Shown: positions 27,846 to 37,187, counted from the first letter of the stretch. The stretch: 64,000 nt of DNA from Cristatella mucedo (GCA_009760855.2 WPIO01000009.1:8237501-8301500); one strand, 5' to 3'. Numbers and translations: made by a program. Notes: generated by a model not told the origin, from the sequence alone.

Positions 27846-30800
27846 TGAGAGAGAAGAGAGCTTCCCTTGCAAAGGAGCTGGGCCGACCAAGGCGACACGC
27901 TTGTCTGCCGTACTTTGTGTTGGGTGGGTTGGGGGTAGCTGGCTAGCTCGAGGCTGCTACTCCTGCACGGTGCATGCCTGGCAATGGCGGTGCCTGCCTG
28001 CGCACTCGCCGCAGGCACCAAGGGCCTTCGTCCGTCTTATAAATGTGGCAGGAGCCCAACTCGCTTGCTGCTTTGCGTACCTTGTCTGAGGGTGAGTGGC
28101 ATCGAACCGACGATGGCATCTTTACGTTTGCAAAATAGCCTGTTGGGTTACTACCGTCGCACGACTGCTTTCTTTGTGAACTGAGATGATAATCGGGTTT
28201 GTAAGTGTTTTTTGTCAACCCGTGCTTCACTTTGTAGCTTTTTTGCAGGTCACTCTTGCAAACTAGCATTGCTGTTATCCTTTTGTAGAGTTCTGCACGG
28301 AGTGGCCTGTAGGTCTAGATGAGAGCCAGATTGCAGCGCACTTTCCTGTAGAGGTCACCACAACTGACTACTGCCATGCAGGGCCATCGCTGAGGGATTC
28401 TCGAGCACGTGTAGTTCGCATCAAGGTTGGTATTTAATTAATGTTCCAGGCTTACACGAGGTGTCGGCAGGCCAAAAAAAGGCACTTGCTTGATATTCAG
28501 TCTCTCTTTTCGCCTTACTTTCCTGGGTTTGGCGATGCCATGCGAAGTTTTCGAGCAACCAAGCTCAAGTGCTCACCGTGGCCTTGTGTATTTTGCTCCT
28601 GCTGTTAACTTAATTGCCATGAGACATGGCTTGTGAAGGCAAAAACGATTCTGCACACAGCTGCAGGGAAGGCTGCTTGATGCCGAAGTGGCATCTCAAT
28701 AACCTTAGTCGATCGCTCCACGCCCTCAACGAATAGCATGCTTGTCGGCATAGAGCGGTCGACTAAGGTTTTTGAGATGGGGGCTTTCATGGCATGTGCA
28801 TTCCCTTGAAGCGAAAAAGTAAAGTTAAGGTTAGATGATCAAACAGCCTCATTTTTCTTGTGGCAGAGCAGCCTTAGAAGCCATCACCCGGCTTTCACTG
28901 GGCAACAAAGGATCGCCCACTGAAGGGCTCGAACCCGCAACCGGAGTCGTGGAGTTCACGCACCTTGCCCCTGGGCTAAGACACTTACTTAGCTGTCAGC
29001 CTAAACATGTGCGAGGTATCGTCGTCGTAAGTAAAAGCCTATTATATTGATAATGATAGGGTATTTTTCTAGCTTCTAAGAAATTGCTAACTCACTTCCC
29101 GTATATACTGGCAAGGCGACGAACTGAAATGGTGCTGGGTGGGGCTTCGTAGTTCGCAGATGCATCGGCAAGCAGTGAGCTGCCCTGGTGCACTCGTCAG
29201 GTGTCCATAGCGCCACCTACCTGTGGCTTCATGGTCCGTGAATACATTTACAGAGCATTTTAGAACTGGTTTGAGTCGCCATGCTCCACGAGGTGCAGAT
29301 TATCTCGTGCTCGGCAGCTGGGTCGAGTGGTAGGTGGTTGGCTGGTACAAGAGTGGTGTCTCGCATGCGTTTCTGAGTCGTGCAAACGTGGTCTGCTGCT
29401 CGTTCGCACCCCGAGTCAATAATAATAATAAATTTGATATGGCACCCTCAGAAAACTCGATCTCTGTCTAGACTATTTTACATTTGATGCAAAGGAAGCA
29501 CGATCAAATAGTTAGTAGGAGCATGTTCAATTAACAAGAAGAGCATGGTTAGGGGTGACATGGATGGGGCAGCATTCGAGTATGGTTAATGGCAGCATGC
29601 GCAGTATCAGCACGCATGAGCACATGAGGATGAATCACGGACCCACTAAATGCTGTCATTAATAGAAGGCTAACTTCTACAGCTAGCTGTAGAAGCTAGC
29701 CTTCACGTCTGATCCCTATCTAAGATTAGGAGCTGTCTTTCACAGTGGCTTGCAAAGAATTTAACTAGCTCCTTAGTTCTGTCTCGGCTTGATTATGGTA
29801 ATTCTCCTTTGGGTCGGCTACCAAAAAATGCAACTAGGCCACTGCAGCTGGCTATGAATATGGCAGCAAGGCTAGTTTTCGAGCCCCACAGGTTTGACTA
29901 CGTGTCTCCTTTGCTAAAAGAGCTATGATGGCTGCCGGTTGATCAAAATACAGGATACAGGGCAAAGTTCTTACCCTGACCCACAAGGCCCGCCACGGCT
30001 TGGCTCGTCCGTAGCCTGATGGACTTCTGCACCAGTTTCAGCCTCCTCGTGCCCTCAGGTTCTGTACGGACACTAAATGAGCTGTTCCATTCCTCCGCTT
30101 AAAGACTGTTGGCGACAGAAGCTTTAGTCCTGCATGTCCTAGACTGTGGAACTCGCTTCCACAATTCTTAAGCAACGACAACTACTCTCCTGCTGTCGAC
30201 TATGGCTCATGGTTTTCAGCGGTCCTGAGCTGCTACCTCCAAGCTACTCACTACCTCAACTGCTCTCCTGACTGCTGTGCTTCCCACTTCCTCTTTCTTG
30301 CGTGAGATGAAGTCTGTTGGCTACCAAATTCGTACCGAAAGCCGCTTAGGCTGTGAGTGCGTTATACAAAACTCTCCTGTGTTACACCCACATGGGCTTT
30401 GTGGAGTTACAGACGGAGAAGCATTACATTACTTTACATAAATGAATGTGTTTTTAGTTTCTTTTTAAATGGTGACACGTCAGGAGTTGCGATGCAAGTC
30501 GTGAATGGGTTTCAGGCTTTGGGACCATACGAACTAAAGGCACGGTCTCTCCAAAGGATTTGAGGTTCGTACGAGGTATAGGTAAACAGTTAGATTCCGC
30601 AAAGCGGGTGGTACGATGCTTAGCGTGGTGGGACAGTGGATCTGATAGGTAGGCTGGAGCCAGTGAATGAAGGGACCTAAAAGTGAGTGACTAAACCTTG
30701 AAGTCGATACGTTTCTTGACTGGAAGCCAGTGCAGGTCGGCGAGAAGTGGTGTGATGTGGCACCTGCATCTCTCTCGACAGACAAGCCTAGCTGCAGAGT

Positions 30801-33800
30801 TTTGCACCAACTGTAAACGCCTGATTGCACAGGCCAATAGACCAGCAAGCCGTGAGTTACAGGAGTTGATTCGGGATGTCGCAAATGCATGGACCGATTT
30901 AGATGTGGTATCCTTGTCTAAGCAAGCCCGAATTCTAGCAATTTTGTGTAGTTGAAAGTAGGCGGACCTGACTGTGGAGCTGATGTGGCTGTCCAACGAA
31001 AGGTCACTTTGGAACATGACAGCTAGATTTCGTGTTGATTCAGCAGATATGCTGGCAGAGCTGATTTTGAGCGTTAGCCTGTCCAATTTTTGAATCACTG
31101 AGTTTGGCCATAACTAGTAAGTTGGTTTTATCATCATTCAATCTAAGACAGTTTGCTGCCATCCACATGCGGATGTCATGGAGGTGAGTGAATTCGACGT
31201 GCTGGAGGATAGCTGGGAGGGATCAAAGTAAAGGTACCATTGAGTGTCATCTGCATAGAAGCAAAAGCCTAGATTTTGCCCTGCAATCATATCGGCAAGA
31301 GGGAGGGCATAAGCCCGTGAAAAGAACGGGACCAAGCACAGACCCGTGATGTTTAGATTTCAATAGGTTTGAAAGTTCTCAAGCGCTACCGTCAAACAGC
31401 AAACAGACAGATAACCGTTAAACAGGTCTTAGTTGTATCGGTTTCCGTATCCGCTCCGATGCTCGGAAGAGCTTTAGTTTTCGCAAGAGAATTCTGCAAT
31501 GGACAAGAAACGCTAGTAGCTATAGTAGGTTTAGTAGGTTTCGGGAAGCGAAATCAATGCTCAACAGATGAAAGTGCACGGCGACCCTTTGCACTAGCTA
31601 TAGCGTCTGTTTCACGTGCCTGACAGTGCTATGCTTCCGGCAGTGTGCGCAGCTGCCTGGCTGAATCGTGATTTTTTTCTTAATCAGGTTAGCGTAGCAA
31701 GCTTTCGGCTGGAGGAGGCTGCTGAGGAGAAGCTGAGGCGACTCGCTGGCCATCGCTATGACACTTCTACTAAGACTCTTACACTCATTGTCGATCGGTG
31801 TCCGCTGAGAAAGCAGAACTACGACTACGCCATGTATCTGCTCACAGCACTGTATCACGAGGCCCAGGTAAATGCTTTGATGCTGGTTGTTACACACGGA
31901 CCTTCCTGAGCTTGCAGGCGTAGGTCTCACGGAATGCGCAATTTTGTCCGTTCGTGCTTGTTATGGTTCATTTATTTTTCACCACTGAGATGTGCCGTGT
32001 TGTGCTTTTTCCTCGTATTTCGTACCCCACCAAGTCGGCTCTTGTGAATTGTATGAAGGGGCCTAGAACGAATGCAAGCTGTCTCGTCTTTGCTAAAGGG
32101 GTAAGCTGATGCTGTCCATATAGCACCAACGGTAAGTTGGTTTGCCCAGCCGTAATAAGCACACTTACGCCAAAACGGTAAGCAAAAAGTGGTCCACGAA
32201 GATGCATTTTATTTCAATCCTTCCTAGTTATGATGAGCCAGTGTTTGCTGGCTGTCAACGGCTTCTCTCGATGCGTTAGCACTCTTATTTGGCAAAAAAA
32301 TAAAATGGCTGCGGCCTGATGCTTCTGTGTGTGTGTGTGCGTGTGCCTGGTGGTGTGCATAGTGGTTCTTTGTTAGCACTTCCATCTGTCTCGAGCAGTC
32401 TCGTGTTGCACTTTATGGGTGCTACAAAGATGATGCCTGGTATCGAATCATGGTGGACCAACCCTAAAACCCAAAGATGATGACATCCGCACATGGATGG
32501 CAGAAAATTTTCTAAAACTAAACGATGATAAAACTAACTTACTAGTTATGGGCAAACCCAGTGTGATTCAGAGATTGGAAAGGCTGTCTCTCAAAATTGG
32601 CTCTGCCAGCATATCTCCTGTCGATTCAGCTCGAAATCTAAGTGTCATATTCCAAAGCGACCTCTCGTTAGACGACCACATCAGCTCCACAGTCAAATCT
32701 GCCTACTTTTCAGCTTCATAACATTGCTAAAATTCGGGCTTGTTTAGATAAGGATACCACGTCTAAGTTGGTCCATGCATTCGTGACATCTCGTCTCGAC
32801 TTCTGCAACTCACTGCTTACTGGCCTACCAGCATGTGCGATCAGGCGATTGCAGCTGGTGCAAAACTCTGCAGCTAGGCTTGTCTGTCGTGAGTGTCGCA
32901 GTTGCCACATTACTCCACTACTCGCCGACCTGCACTGGCTACCAGTCAAGCAACGGATTGACTTCAAGGTTTTGTCGCTCACTTTTAGGTCCCTTCATTC
33001 TATGGCTCCAGCCAATCTGTCAGATATACTACCCCATCAGGCCAAGCATCGTACCACCCGCTTTTCGGAATCCAACAGTCTAGAAATACCTCGTACAAAC
33101 CTTAAATCCTTTGGAGACCGTGCATTTAGTTCGTATGCTCCCAAAGCCTGGAACTGCCTCCCGACCTGCGTCAGAACATCCCCTGACCTGACCACATTTA
33201 AAAGAAACTTAAAAACACACCTATTTAGGACAGCATTAAGTGGGTCCCTGAGATTCGTCCTTGATGTGCTTATGTGTGCTGACACTGTGCATGCTGCCAC
33301 TAACCACATTTGCATGCTGACCCTGTGCATGTCACCCCTAACCATATTAGTCATTTTGTTTGTTTTTCAAGCATGATTTTACTTACTATTCTATTGCACA
33401 TCACTTTGCAGCAAATGTAAAGCGCCTAGAAAGAGATTAAGTTCTCTGAGGGCGCTTTATCAAGTGCAATATTATTATTATTATTAAAGAGCTTTCGGTT
33501 TTTTCATGTCCTTCAAGATAACAGAGGCAGTGTGCCAGATGGCATTGTAGCGTATCATGATTCCGGATTTCTTTACTCATTCACTTATCTTTACTTTGTC
33601 CGTTCAGTCGTTTTCCCTGCTGGCTCTCAATTGTCACGTTTTATCTATAGCTTGTGCTTCTGAACTGATTATGTATTCGTGAACGTTACGACCGCCACAT
33701 TCCACCGCTTCTCACCGACGGGCACCGAGCTCTTTGCATCGACTTAAAGTTGGTTTCTTTATTCTCTTGTTCATGGATGGGAAATACTTCCTAGTCTTTG

Positions 33801-34099
33801 CATCGTGCCTTCCACTCTTCTGACCCAAGTCGTTTAGCTGTGCGCCTAACAATCTCAATCTTTTGGAGACCGTGGCTTCAGTTAGTTTACTACAAAAGCT
33901 TGGAACTCGCTCCCGACTGATCTCAAGACGTCCACTGACTGGAAGATATTTAGAAAGAGGCTACAAACCCACACGTTCCTGACACTATTGCTCTGTCCCA
34001 GTTAATTGACCTTGACCTGTGTGTGCTTCCGCTTGCCTAAACTGACTAAAGCTTCCTTTCCAGCACTTTAATCTGGTTCTCTTTGGTGCTTTAAGAATG

Positions 34100-34130
<31 letters not shown>

Positions 34131-37100
34131 CGTGTGGCTAATATGTACCTATTTTTATTACAGAAAGTTGAATCGTGGGAGTCGGAGAAGATGGACAGCG
34201 ATATGCTATCTTATTCTTGGGAGCGAAGTCAGTCTAAGGCTACATGTCTGTCGTTGTTGCAAACCATCGGCAAACAAGTAGGTCACACCTTTTGGTTCCG
34301 ACTTAAGCACATTAAAGGCTCCTCTGTCGCTATACAAAAAGAGGTTGTTAAATCAGCTAGTATTTATTTTTATTTTTCAATTGTTGGATTACTTACCTGC
34401 CTTGTAAACCAGCGGTTCACTCCCTGCCCGTGTCAGTAGTTGTATCTATAGTTCAAGTAAGACAAGGTGTCGATGTCGACTACCCTATCCAACATTATAA
34501 ACGCTATGTTTAAAAAAAATGTAAATGTTACTTCGTAATTGCTTTTGCCTCAGAAGTACAATGAATGGCCAGCTGTTGTATCCCAACATGGGTAGTTGTG
34601 AGTTGTATGCCCATGTTGTATCCCAACTACCTGTGCTGTTGTGACTAGGGCAGTGATTAACTAGCGATCAATTTATTTCCTGTGCAAAAACAAAAATTTG
34701 CGTCTTGTGGCCTTTTATGTAGTAGGAAGATTATTGCCAAATTAATCAAAATTAACATGAATTTACACATAAATCATTCGAAAATGACTCCACCCCAAAT
34801 GTGTTCAGAAATGAGTCGATGCTCTAGATTTGTGCCCAGACAACAAATCGCTATCTCGAAGAGGCCTTCAAATTTTACTGCTTCATGTTTTTCTGATACT
34901 GATTTTTCTGATACTAATCATGATTTCTGGTATGGATTCTGATACTTGATCCTTGGCCTTTAGAGTTCAAAGTCTAGCATATGCTGGTGCAGTACTCGCC
35001 TGGCTGCTCTGAGTGCGCACTCGCATGCTCGCATCCTTGAATTTTTCAAAGCAAGCATCAAGGCTATGGACTTGGAGATCCTGCATCCAGCACCCCTCCC
35101 ATTTTGGCCTATTTCTGTATACCCCTCCCATTTTGGCCTATTTCTGTATAAGTGGCTGAAGCAGCTGAGCCTAGTTTTCAACCTTGCGATTGCCCAGAAA
35201 GCCGCAGACCATTGCAACAAAACCGTTCCAGGCTGCTTTCTTTACCCTGTTCAGCTTCTTGGCAAAGTTGTCACATTCTGTATTCTACTCTATCTGTGTC
35301 CGACGATCCGCTTTTCCTCCTCTAGAAGCTTTAGAGCGACACGTTGGACAAGTACTTGAAAGCGGCTCACTCATCGTTGAATGCAATGAAAGACTGCTCA
35401 TTATTTTATACTTATATTGCAGCAATTTATGTTGTGTTACATTCATATTATATTACAGCATTTGGTGAGTCTTTGTGATTCGTCCTTCGTGTGCACGTAC
35501 CTGCATACACTATGCCTTCTGCTTGCAGTTGTTACCACCACACATTTGGTGATGCTTAATTTATAGGCAGCATCTGTGAAGTGCCTAGAGATACATTCAA
35601 TTCTCTGAGGGCGCTGCGCAAACGTATTATTATTATTACTTGATGAAACTTAACTTCGTGTGTAGTGGTGGCATCAGCTCACGTGATGCTGTTCTTCCCT
35701 ACAAAGGTACATGTCGCCACTGTGGCCAGTCGCTTTTGTGATGATTTCCCCTAGTGTCCCAGTTCACCATTTGGTTCTTTGCTTAAAGAGGCCAATCTAG
35801 AGATAGATATCCAAGCAAAGAGCTCTGTTCAAAACTGTTGCGCATGTCTTATGCTGCTTTGTATACTGGATGCTTGGTTTTAGAACCTGTAATCCTAATG
35901 ATATTAATAATCCTGTGGTTGGGACACCGTAGGCACCGATAGTCCACCGTAGGCACCGATAGTCCTCCGTCGGCTGTCAAATTTCTGCTCACGTCTCCTC
36001 GTTTCTATTCACATTGGGGAAATAGCTGTTAATTAATGAGAATTATCGATGCCGAAGATTAGTTCTCAATTACTATACACAACAACAATAAGTCATACAA
36101 CTCATAACTCACATTTATGTGCATAATTTAATTATCCGTCTTCGTTTTTAAATTATTTAACGTTATTCCAACTATGCCTGTATACAGCCTTATAAATCTC
36201 TGGTTGCTATGTAATTTGCAGGTTCATGTAGGTTTTTTGTTTGGCTGCTTTCTGTTCGTTTGATGCTACTACAGCTTTCCTGAGTTATATTTGGATTGTA
36301 ACTCTTGATAAAGTGTACTGTGTGATATTTGCAAAAAAACAATGTTTGATGATATCTTCAATTGTTAACACTAGTTAAAAATTCTGCCAGTGGATTGAAA
36401 TGCCCCCTCATTAGATATCTATGTTCGGACGGACAGCCCGATCATGGATATCTAATGCATCATGCTTGCAGCTAGACGACAGGGATAGGCCTAAAACCGG
36501 TTCTTTCATGGTCTTAATTAAGCTCGATGTCTTATCTCCTGCCAGTTCTCTTTAATAAGAGACCCCCAGAGCTACCCTACAGCCTTTAGTGGTGTGCTGG
36601 CAAGTTTTTCTACTATAGTAAAGTCAATCGTCTGTGCTTCAGCAATCTAAAGCCGAGTGCCAGGGATTTCGAATCCAAGCTCTGTGTCGATGCTCCAAAG
36701 TGAACTCGATGGCAAAAAAAAACAATCCTTGGATACTGGTCTTACTGTGAGATGCTTATTCCCAACTAGTCGTAACTCGCAGCCCTAAGAGGGGTTATGA
36801 TGTATGCATTCTTCTTTTCCTACCGATTGCCTGGTGACGTTTTTTGCTGCCAACATTGCTTGGGATGGTTAGTCACACAGTTAACCACATATTAGCAGCA
36901 CTTAAGGATGCCATATAGTGTCTACTGTCCAAGCATGTCATGGATAAGTATCGGGGTAACGTTCTCACGTGCCACTGGAAGTGCTACTTATTCAGATTGG
37001 CATTGCATGCTTACTTCTGCTTCTGTAGGCTAATATCAACGAAGATGAGCTGCTGAGATCCGATACAGTAGTAGAATACGCCAGAGCAGTGGAAAACCTG

Positions 37101-37187
37101 CGCAACCAGCCTGAGACTATCGCAAACCTGAATGCCTACAAGGATATGGTGCTGAAGCTGCTAAAGCTGAATACTGCATCAAAGTGA
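16992..37187 (+). CDS. MRPS35: Mitochondrial small ribosomal subunit protein mS35 (MRPS35)
   Basis: Gene-level span. mS35 is a metazoan/fungal-type protein of the mitochondrial 28S ribosomal subunit; it is nuclear-encoded and imported. Exons 2-7 give 276 residues plus stop, against about 320 in vertebrates including the targeting peptide. Diagnostic blocks in order: QDW...WPTASTF, ELMKIPNFFHLAP, FCTEWPVGLDE, the DRCPLRKQNYDYAMYLLTAL core, and NINEDELL near the C-terminus. Exons 2-7 all have GT..AG borders and matching phases. The N-terminal exon is only probable, because its donor phase does not match exon 2 directly; a small exon may be missing. The gene is divergent from PPP1R12 and convergent with the LPCAT3-like gene. 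Confidence 0.93.
17137..17879. other. Start of MRPS35 intron 1, no feature recognised
   Basis: No coding match. A missing MRPS35 exon could lie anywhere between here and 25123. Confidence 0.35.
17880..18110 (-). mobile_element. LINE family 2, 3' fragment
   Basis: Minus-strand copy of the family-2 3' end: TCGTACTTTCTCTTTAGAGC, GTCTGTTGGCTAACG, CCCCTGTGTAGCACCCAC, and TTTGTCGCTTTGTAGAGTTA. Confidence 0.75.
18420..18513 (+). mobile_element. LINE family 1, 3' tail only
   Basis: TTTGCAGCAAATGTAAAGCG, CTAGAAAGAGTGAGTTCTCC, then an (ATT)n-type tail. Confidence 0.85.
18530..18720 (-). mobile_element. SINE-C candidate
   Basis: Minus strand: GGCTCGGTAGAGCAAGCACT (tRNA-like 5' part), ACACTGGTTCGGATCCACTG (B-box-like), then GCATGGATGGTATTCGGTAA. 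It abuts the family-1 tail at 18513. Only one copy is in the window, so the family is uncertain. Confidence 0.5.
18978..19036. repeat. (GT)n microsatellite
   Basis: GT run with interspersed CTGT units in MRPS35 intron 1. Confidence 0.95.
19037..21279. other. MRPS35 intron 1 segment, no feature recognised
   Basis: A+T-richer DNA around 19800-20460 and a short GC-richer part at 20620-21100. The frames at 20627-21092 have no recognisable similarity. Confidence 0.4.
21280..21365 (+). mobile_element. LINE family 1, 3' tail only
   Basis: GCAGCAAATGTAAAGTGCCT, AGAGATTGAGTTCTCTGAGG, GTGCCTTATC, then ATT-type tail. Confidence 0.85.
22078..22158 (-). mobile_element. LINE family 1, 3' tail only
   Basis: Minus-strand tail: CAGTAAATGTAAAGTGCCTA, AGAAACAGATTGAGTTATCT, GAGAGCACCATATCAAGTG. 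Confidence 0.83.
22211..22866 (+). mobile_element. LINE family 1, 5'-truncated copy with full 3' end
   Basis: Starts in the RT C-terminal region (CTTGCTGGCCTACCGGCATG, CTGCACTGGCTACCAGTC), runs through GCTCCCAAAGCCTGGAACTC and the 3' UTR to the hairpin and (ATT)n. The reading frame is broken by frameshifts and stops. Confidence 0.92.
23345..23515 (-). mobile_element. SINE-A copy
   Basis: Minus strand: GCCCAGGCGGTAAGGTGCTC, GTCGTGGGTTCGAATCC, GCAGGCGGTGGTGACAGCC, GAGGCTGTTAAATCAG. Confidence 0.87.
23516..24430. other. MRPS35 intron 1 segment
   Basis: Contains a local repeat of about 70 bp: tagtactgctccaaggc and ccgtgagctgttgat recur at 23878-23930 and 24016-24065, each after an (ATT)n run. 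No coding match. Confidence 0.5.
24431..24554 (+). pseudogene. Decayed duplicate of MRPS35 intron-1 end plus exon-2 start
   Basis: About 124 bp that align at roughly 80% with 25052-25176, covering the last 70 bp of intron 1, its acceptor (gtaag|GTACTG here, ttttag|GTACCT there) and the first 50 bp of exon 2. The frame reads STAMATDQDL where the true exon reads STTMATNQDW, so the invariant Trp is lost. LINE sequence follows immediately and the frame stays open into it up to 24891. Confidence 0.85.
24555..25051 (+). mobile_element. LINE family 1 variant between two copies of MRPS35 exon 2
   Basis: Begins CTTGCCGACCTGCACTGGCT (RT C-terminus). Its frame encodes KQRIDFKALSVTVRSLHKMT and APKAWNSLPTCITTSPDVST without a stop until 24891. 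It ends with the variant 3' UTR GCATCTGTAAAGTGCCTAG, shared with the copy at 35453-35637. Confidence 0.92.
25124..25243 (+). CDS. MRPS35: MRPS35 exon 2
   Basis: 120 bp, phase 0 at both ends (tttttttag|GTACCT ... GTGGAG|gtaggt). It encodes VPPPRSTTMATNQDWSIAWP and then TASTFKWSVVPFPVRQG, aligning with vertebrate LPPRTEKMAVDQDWPSVYP and PSAVPLPVRMG. A decayed duplicate of this exon and its 3' splice site lies at 24431-24554. Confidence 0.9.
25245..25623. other. MRPS35 intron 2, no feature recognised
   Basis: Short intron with no repeat family seen. Confidence 0.6.
25624..25744 (+). CDS. MRPS35: MRPS35 exon 3
   Basis: 121 bp, phase 0 in (tttgcag|AATCTC) and phase 1 out (AAGG|gttagt). It encodes ELMKIPNFFHLAPAHIKKQC, against vertebrate [20 protein letters not shown]. 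Confidence 0.95.
26046..26088. repeat. (CTG)14 trinucleotide repeat
   Basis: About 14 CTG units directly followed by (AAT)n, the tail of the minus-strand LINE at 26090. Confidence 0.95.
26090..26710 (-). mobile_element. LINE family 3 copy
   Basis: Tail (ATT)n and hairpin block on the minus strand, then broken RT C-terminal coding: KHRTDFKILTVTYRALH and APVYHLSDH correspond to family-1 KQRIDFKVLSLTFRSLH and APANLSDIL. It is more diverged from family 1 than the other copies. Confidence 0.75.
26773..27237 (-). mobile_element. LINE family 3 copy, strongly decayed
   Basis: Minus strand: (ATT)n tail, and a frame with FKVLSIAFGSFHSIAPKYLS matching the family-1 block DFKVLSLTFRSLHSMAPANL. Confidence 0.7.
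27238..27345 (-). mobile_element. SINE-A 3' fragment
   Basis: Minus strand: GAGTGATCCTTTATTGCCTG, AGGTTCTTCTGCCG, GAGGCTATTGAATCAGC. The tRNA-like half is missing. Confidence 0.8.
27346..28288. other. MRPS35 intron 3, last part
   Basis: GC-rich, with a short (GA)n run at 27806-27850. No similarity recognised in its frames. Confidence 0.45.
28289..28425 (+). CDS. MRPS35: MRPS35 exon 4
   Basis: 137 bp, phase 1 in (tttgtag|AGTTCT) and phase 0 out (ATCAAG|gttggt). It encodes EFCTEWPVGLDE, HFPVEVTTTDY and GPSLRDSRARVV, each matching the vertebrate block in order. Confidence 0.95.
28692..28779. repeat. Imperfect inverted repeat (27-bp arms, 34-nt loop)
   Basis: Left arm 28692-28718 (CATCTCAATAACCTTAGTCG...) pairs with right arm 28753-28779 (...CGACTAAGGTTTTTGAGATG) at 25 of 27 positions. 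It lies in MRPS35 intron 4. Confidence 0.9.
28832..28988 (-). mobile_element. SINE-A copy
   Basis: Minus strand: CCCAGGGGCAAGGTGCGTGA, GGTTGCGGGTTCGAGCCC, GGGCGATCCTTTGTTGCCCA, GAGGCTGTTTGATCATC. Confidence 0.85.
29665..29704. repeat. 40-bp near-perfect palindrome at a LINE-LINE junction
   Basis: GAAGGCTAaCTTCTACAGCT followed by AGCTGTAGAAGcTAGCCTTC; only the two lower-case bases are unpaired. The right half is the first 20 bases of the family-2 insert. Confidence 0.95.
29665..30440 (+). mobile_element. LINE family 2, inserted in family 1
   Basis: Broken RT C-terminal coding (SRLDYGNSPLGRLPKNATRP, PLLKEL) followed by ACCCACAAGGCCCGCCACGG, TGTGGAACTCGCTTCCACA and the family-2 3' end CCGAAAGCCGCTTAGGCTGT ... 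CATTACATTACTTTACATAA. Confidence 0.88.
31688..31867 (+). CDS. MRPS35: MRPS35 exon 5 (conserved core)
   Basis: 180 bp, phase 0 at both ends (aatcag|GTTAGC ... GCCCAG|gtaaat). It encodes DRCPLRKQNYDYAMYLLTAL followed by YHEAQ. This is the most conserved stretch of the mS35 family (vertebrate [20 protein letters not shown]). Confidence 0.97.
31868..32469. other. MRPS35 intron 5 segment, no feature recognised
   Basis: A short GTGT/GCGT run near 32325. No coding match. Confidence 0.5.
32470..33487 (+). mobile_element. LINE family 1, best-preserved copy (RT C-terminal part and 3' UTR)
   Basis: Two frames joined by one frameshift at about 32710: first ENFLKLNDDKTNLLVMGKP and SDLSLDDHISSTVKSAYF, then SRLDFCNSLLTGLPACAIRR, ADLHWLPVKQRIDFKVLSLT and DRAFSSYAPKAWNCLPTCVR, ending TFKRNLKTHLFRTAL. 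The 3' UTR, hairpin and (ATT)n are complete. This is a CR1/L2/Rex1-type RT C-terminus. The 5' part of RT and the endonuclease are missing, so it is a dead 5'-truncated copy. Confidence 0.95.
33680..34130 (+). mobile_element. Decayed LINE related to family 1
   Basis: CGACCGCCACATTCCACCGC, CTTTTGGAGACCGTGGCTTC, AAGCTTGGAACTCGCTCCCG follow the family-1 order with many indels. It ends GGTGCTTTAAGAATG and (ATT)n. It lies directly upstream of MRPS35 exon 6. Confidence 0.75.
34164..34277 (+). CDS. MRPS35: MRPS35 exon 6
   Basis: 114 bp, phase 0 at both ends (tattacag|AAAGTT ... AAACAA|gtaggt). It encodes ESWESEKMDSDMLSYSWERS, matching vertebrate [20 protein letters not shown]. A SINE-A 3' fragment sits about 40 nt into the following intron. 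Confidence 0.93.
34315..34365 (+). mobile_element. SINE-A 3' end fragment
   Basis: AGGCTCCTCTGTCGCTATAC, AAAAAGAGGTTGTTAAATCAGC and TAG match the last 50 bases of SINE-A. Confidence 0.85.
35092..35149 (+). repeat. Exact tandem duplication, 29 bp x 2
   Basis: The unit starting ACCCCTCCCATTTTGGCCTA occurs at 35092-35120 and again, identical, at 35121-35149. Confidence 0.97.
35453..35637 (+). mobile_element. LINE family 1 variant, 3' UTR
   Basis: ACAGCATTTGGTGAGTCTTT, GATTCGTCCTTCGTGTGCAC, GCATCTGTGAAGTGCCTAGA and the tail match the variant at 24860-25040. Confidence 0.87.
35640..37028. other. MRPS35 intron 6, last part
   Basis: Holds a 20-bp tandem duplication (35925-35964, unit CACCGTAGGCACCGATAGTC) and a hairpin at 36409-36457. 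No other feature recognised. Confidence 0.6.
36409..36457. repeat. Inverted repeat, 20-bp arms, 9-nt loop
   Basis: CATTAGATATCTATGTTCGG pairs with CCGATCATGGATATCTAATG at 18 of 20 positions. Confidence 0.9.
37029..37187 (+). CDS. MRPS35: MRPS35 exon 7 (C-terminus and stop)
   Basis: 159 bp, phase 0 in (tctgtag|GCTAAT), ending in TGA at 37185-37187. It encodes NINEDELLRSDTVVEYARAV and then YKDMVLKLLKLNTASK. Vertebrates have [20 protein letters not shown] and YKESVKRLLN. No clear polyadenylation signal was seen before the repeat block at about 38130. Confidence 0.94.
   Translation, partial: ANINEDELLRSDTVVEYARAVENLRNQPETIANLNAYKDMVLKLLKLNTASK

Larger units (their letters stand above)
29417..31345 (-). 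mobile_element. LINE family 1, long copy split by a family-2 insertion
   Basis: Minus strand. The 3' tail half is at 29417-29664 and the 5' half at 30441-31345; the two halves join at the same point of the 3' UTR as in the unbroken copies. The 5' half holds RT coding remnants: FYADDTQWYLYFDP (the catalytic YADD motif), QSDLSLDSHISSTVRSAYF, RRLQLVQNSAARLVC and ADLHWLPVKKRIDFKV. It has several stops and frameshifts and is not active. Confidence 0.9.
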
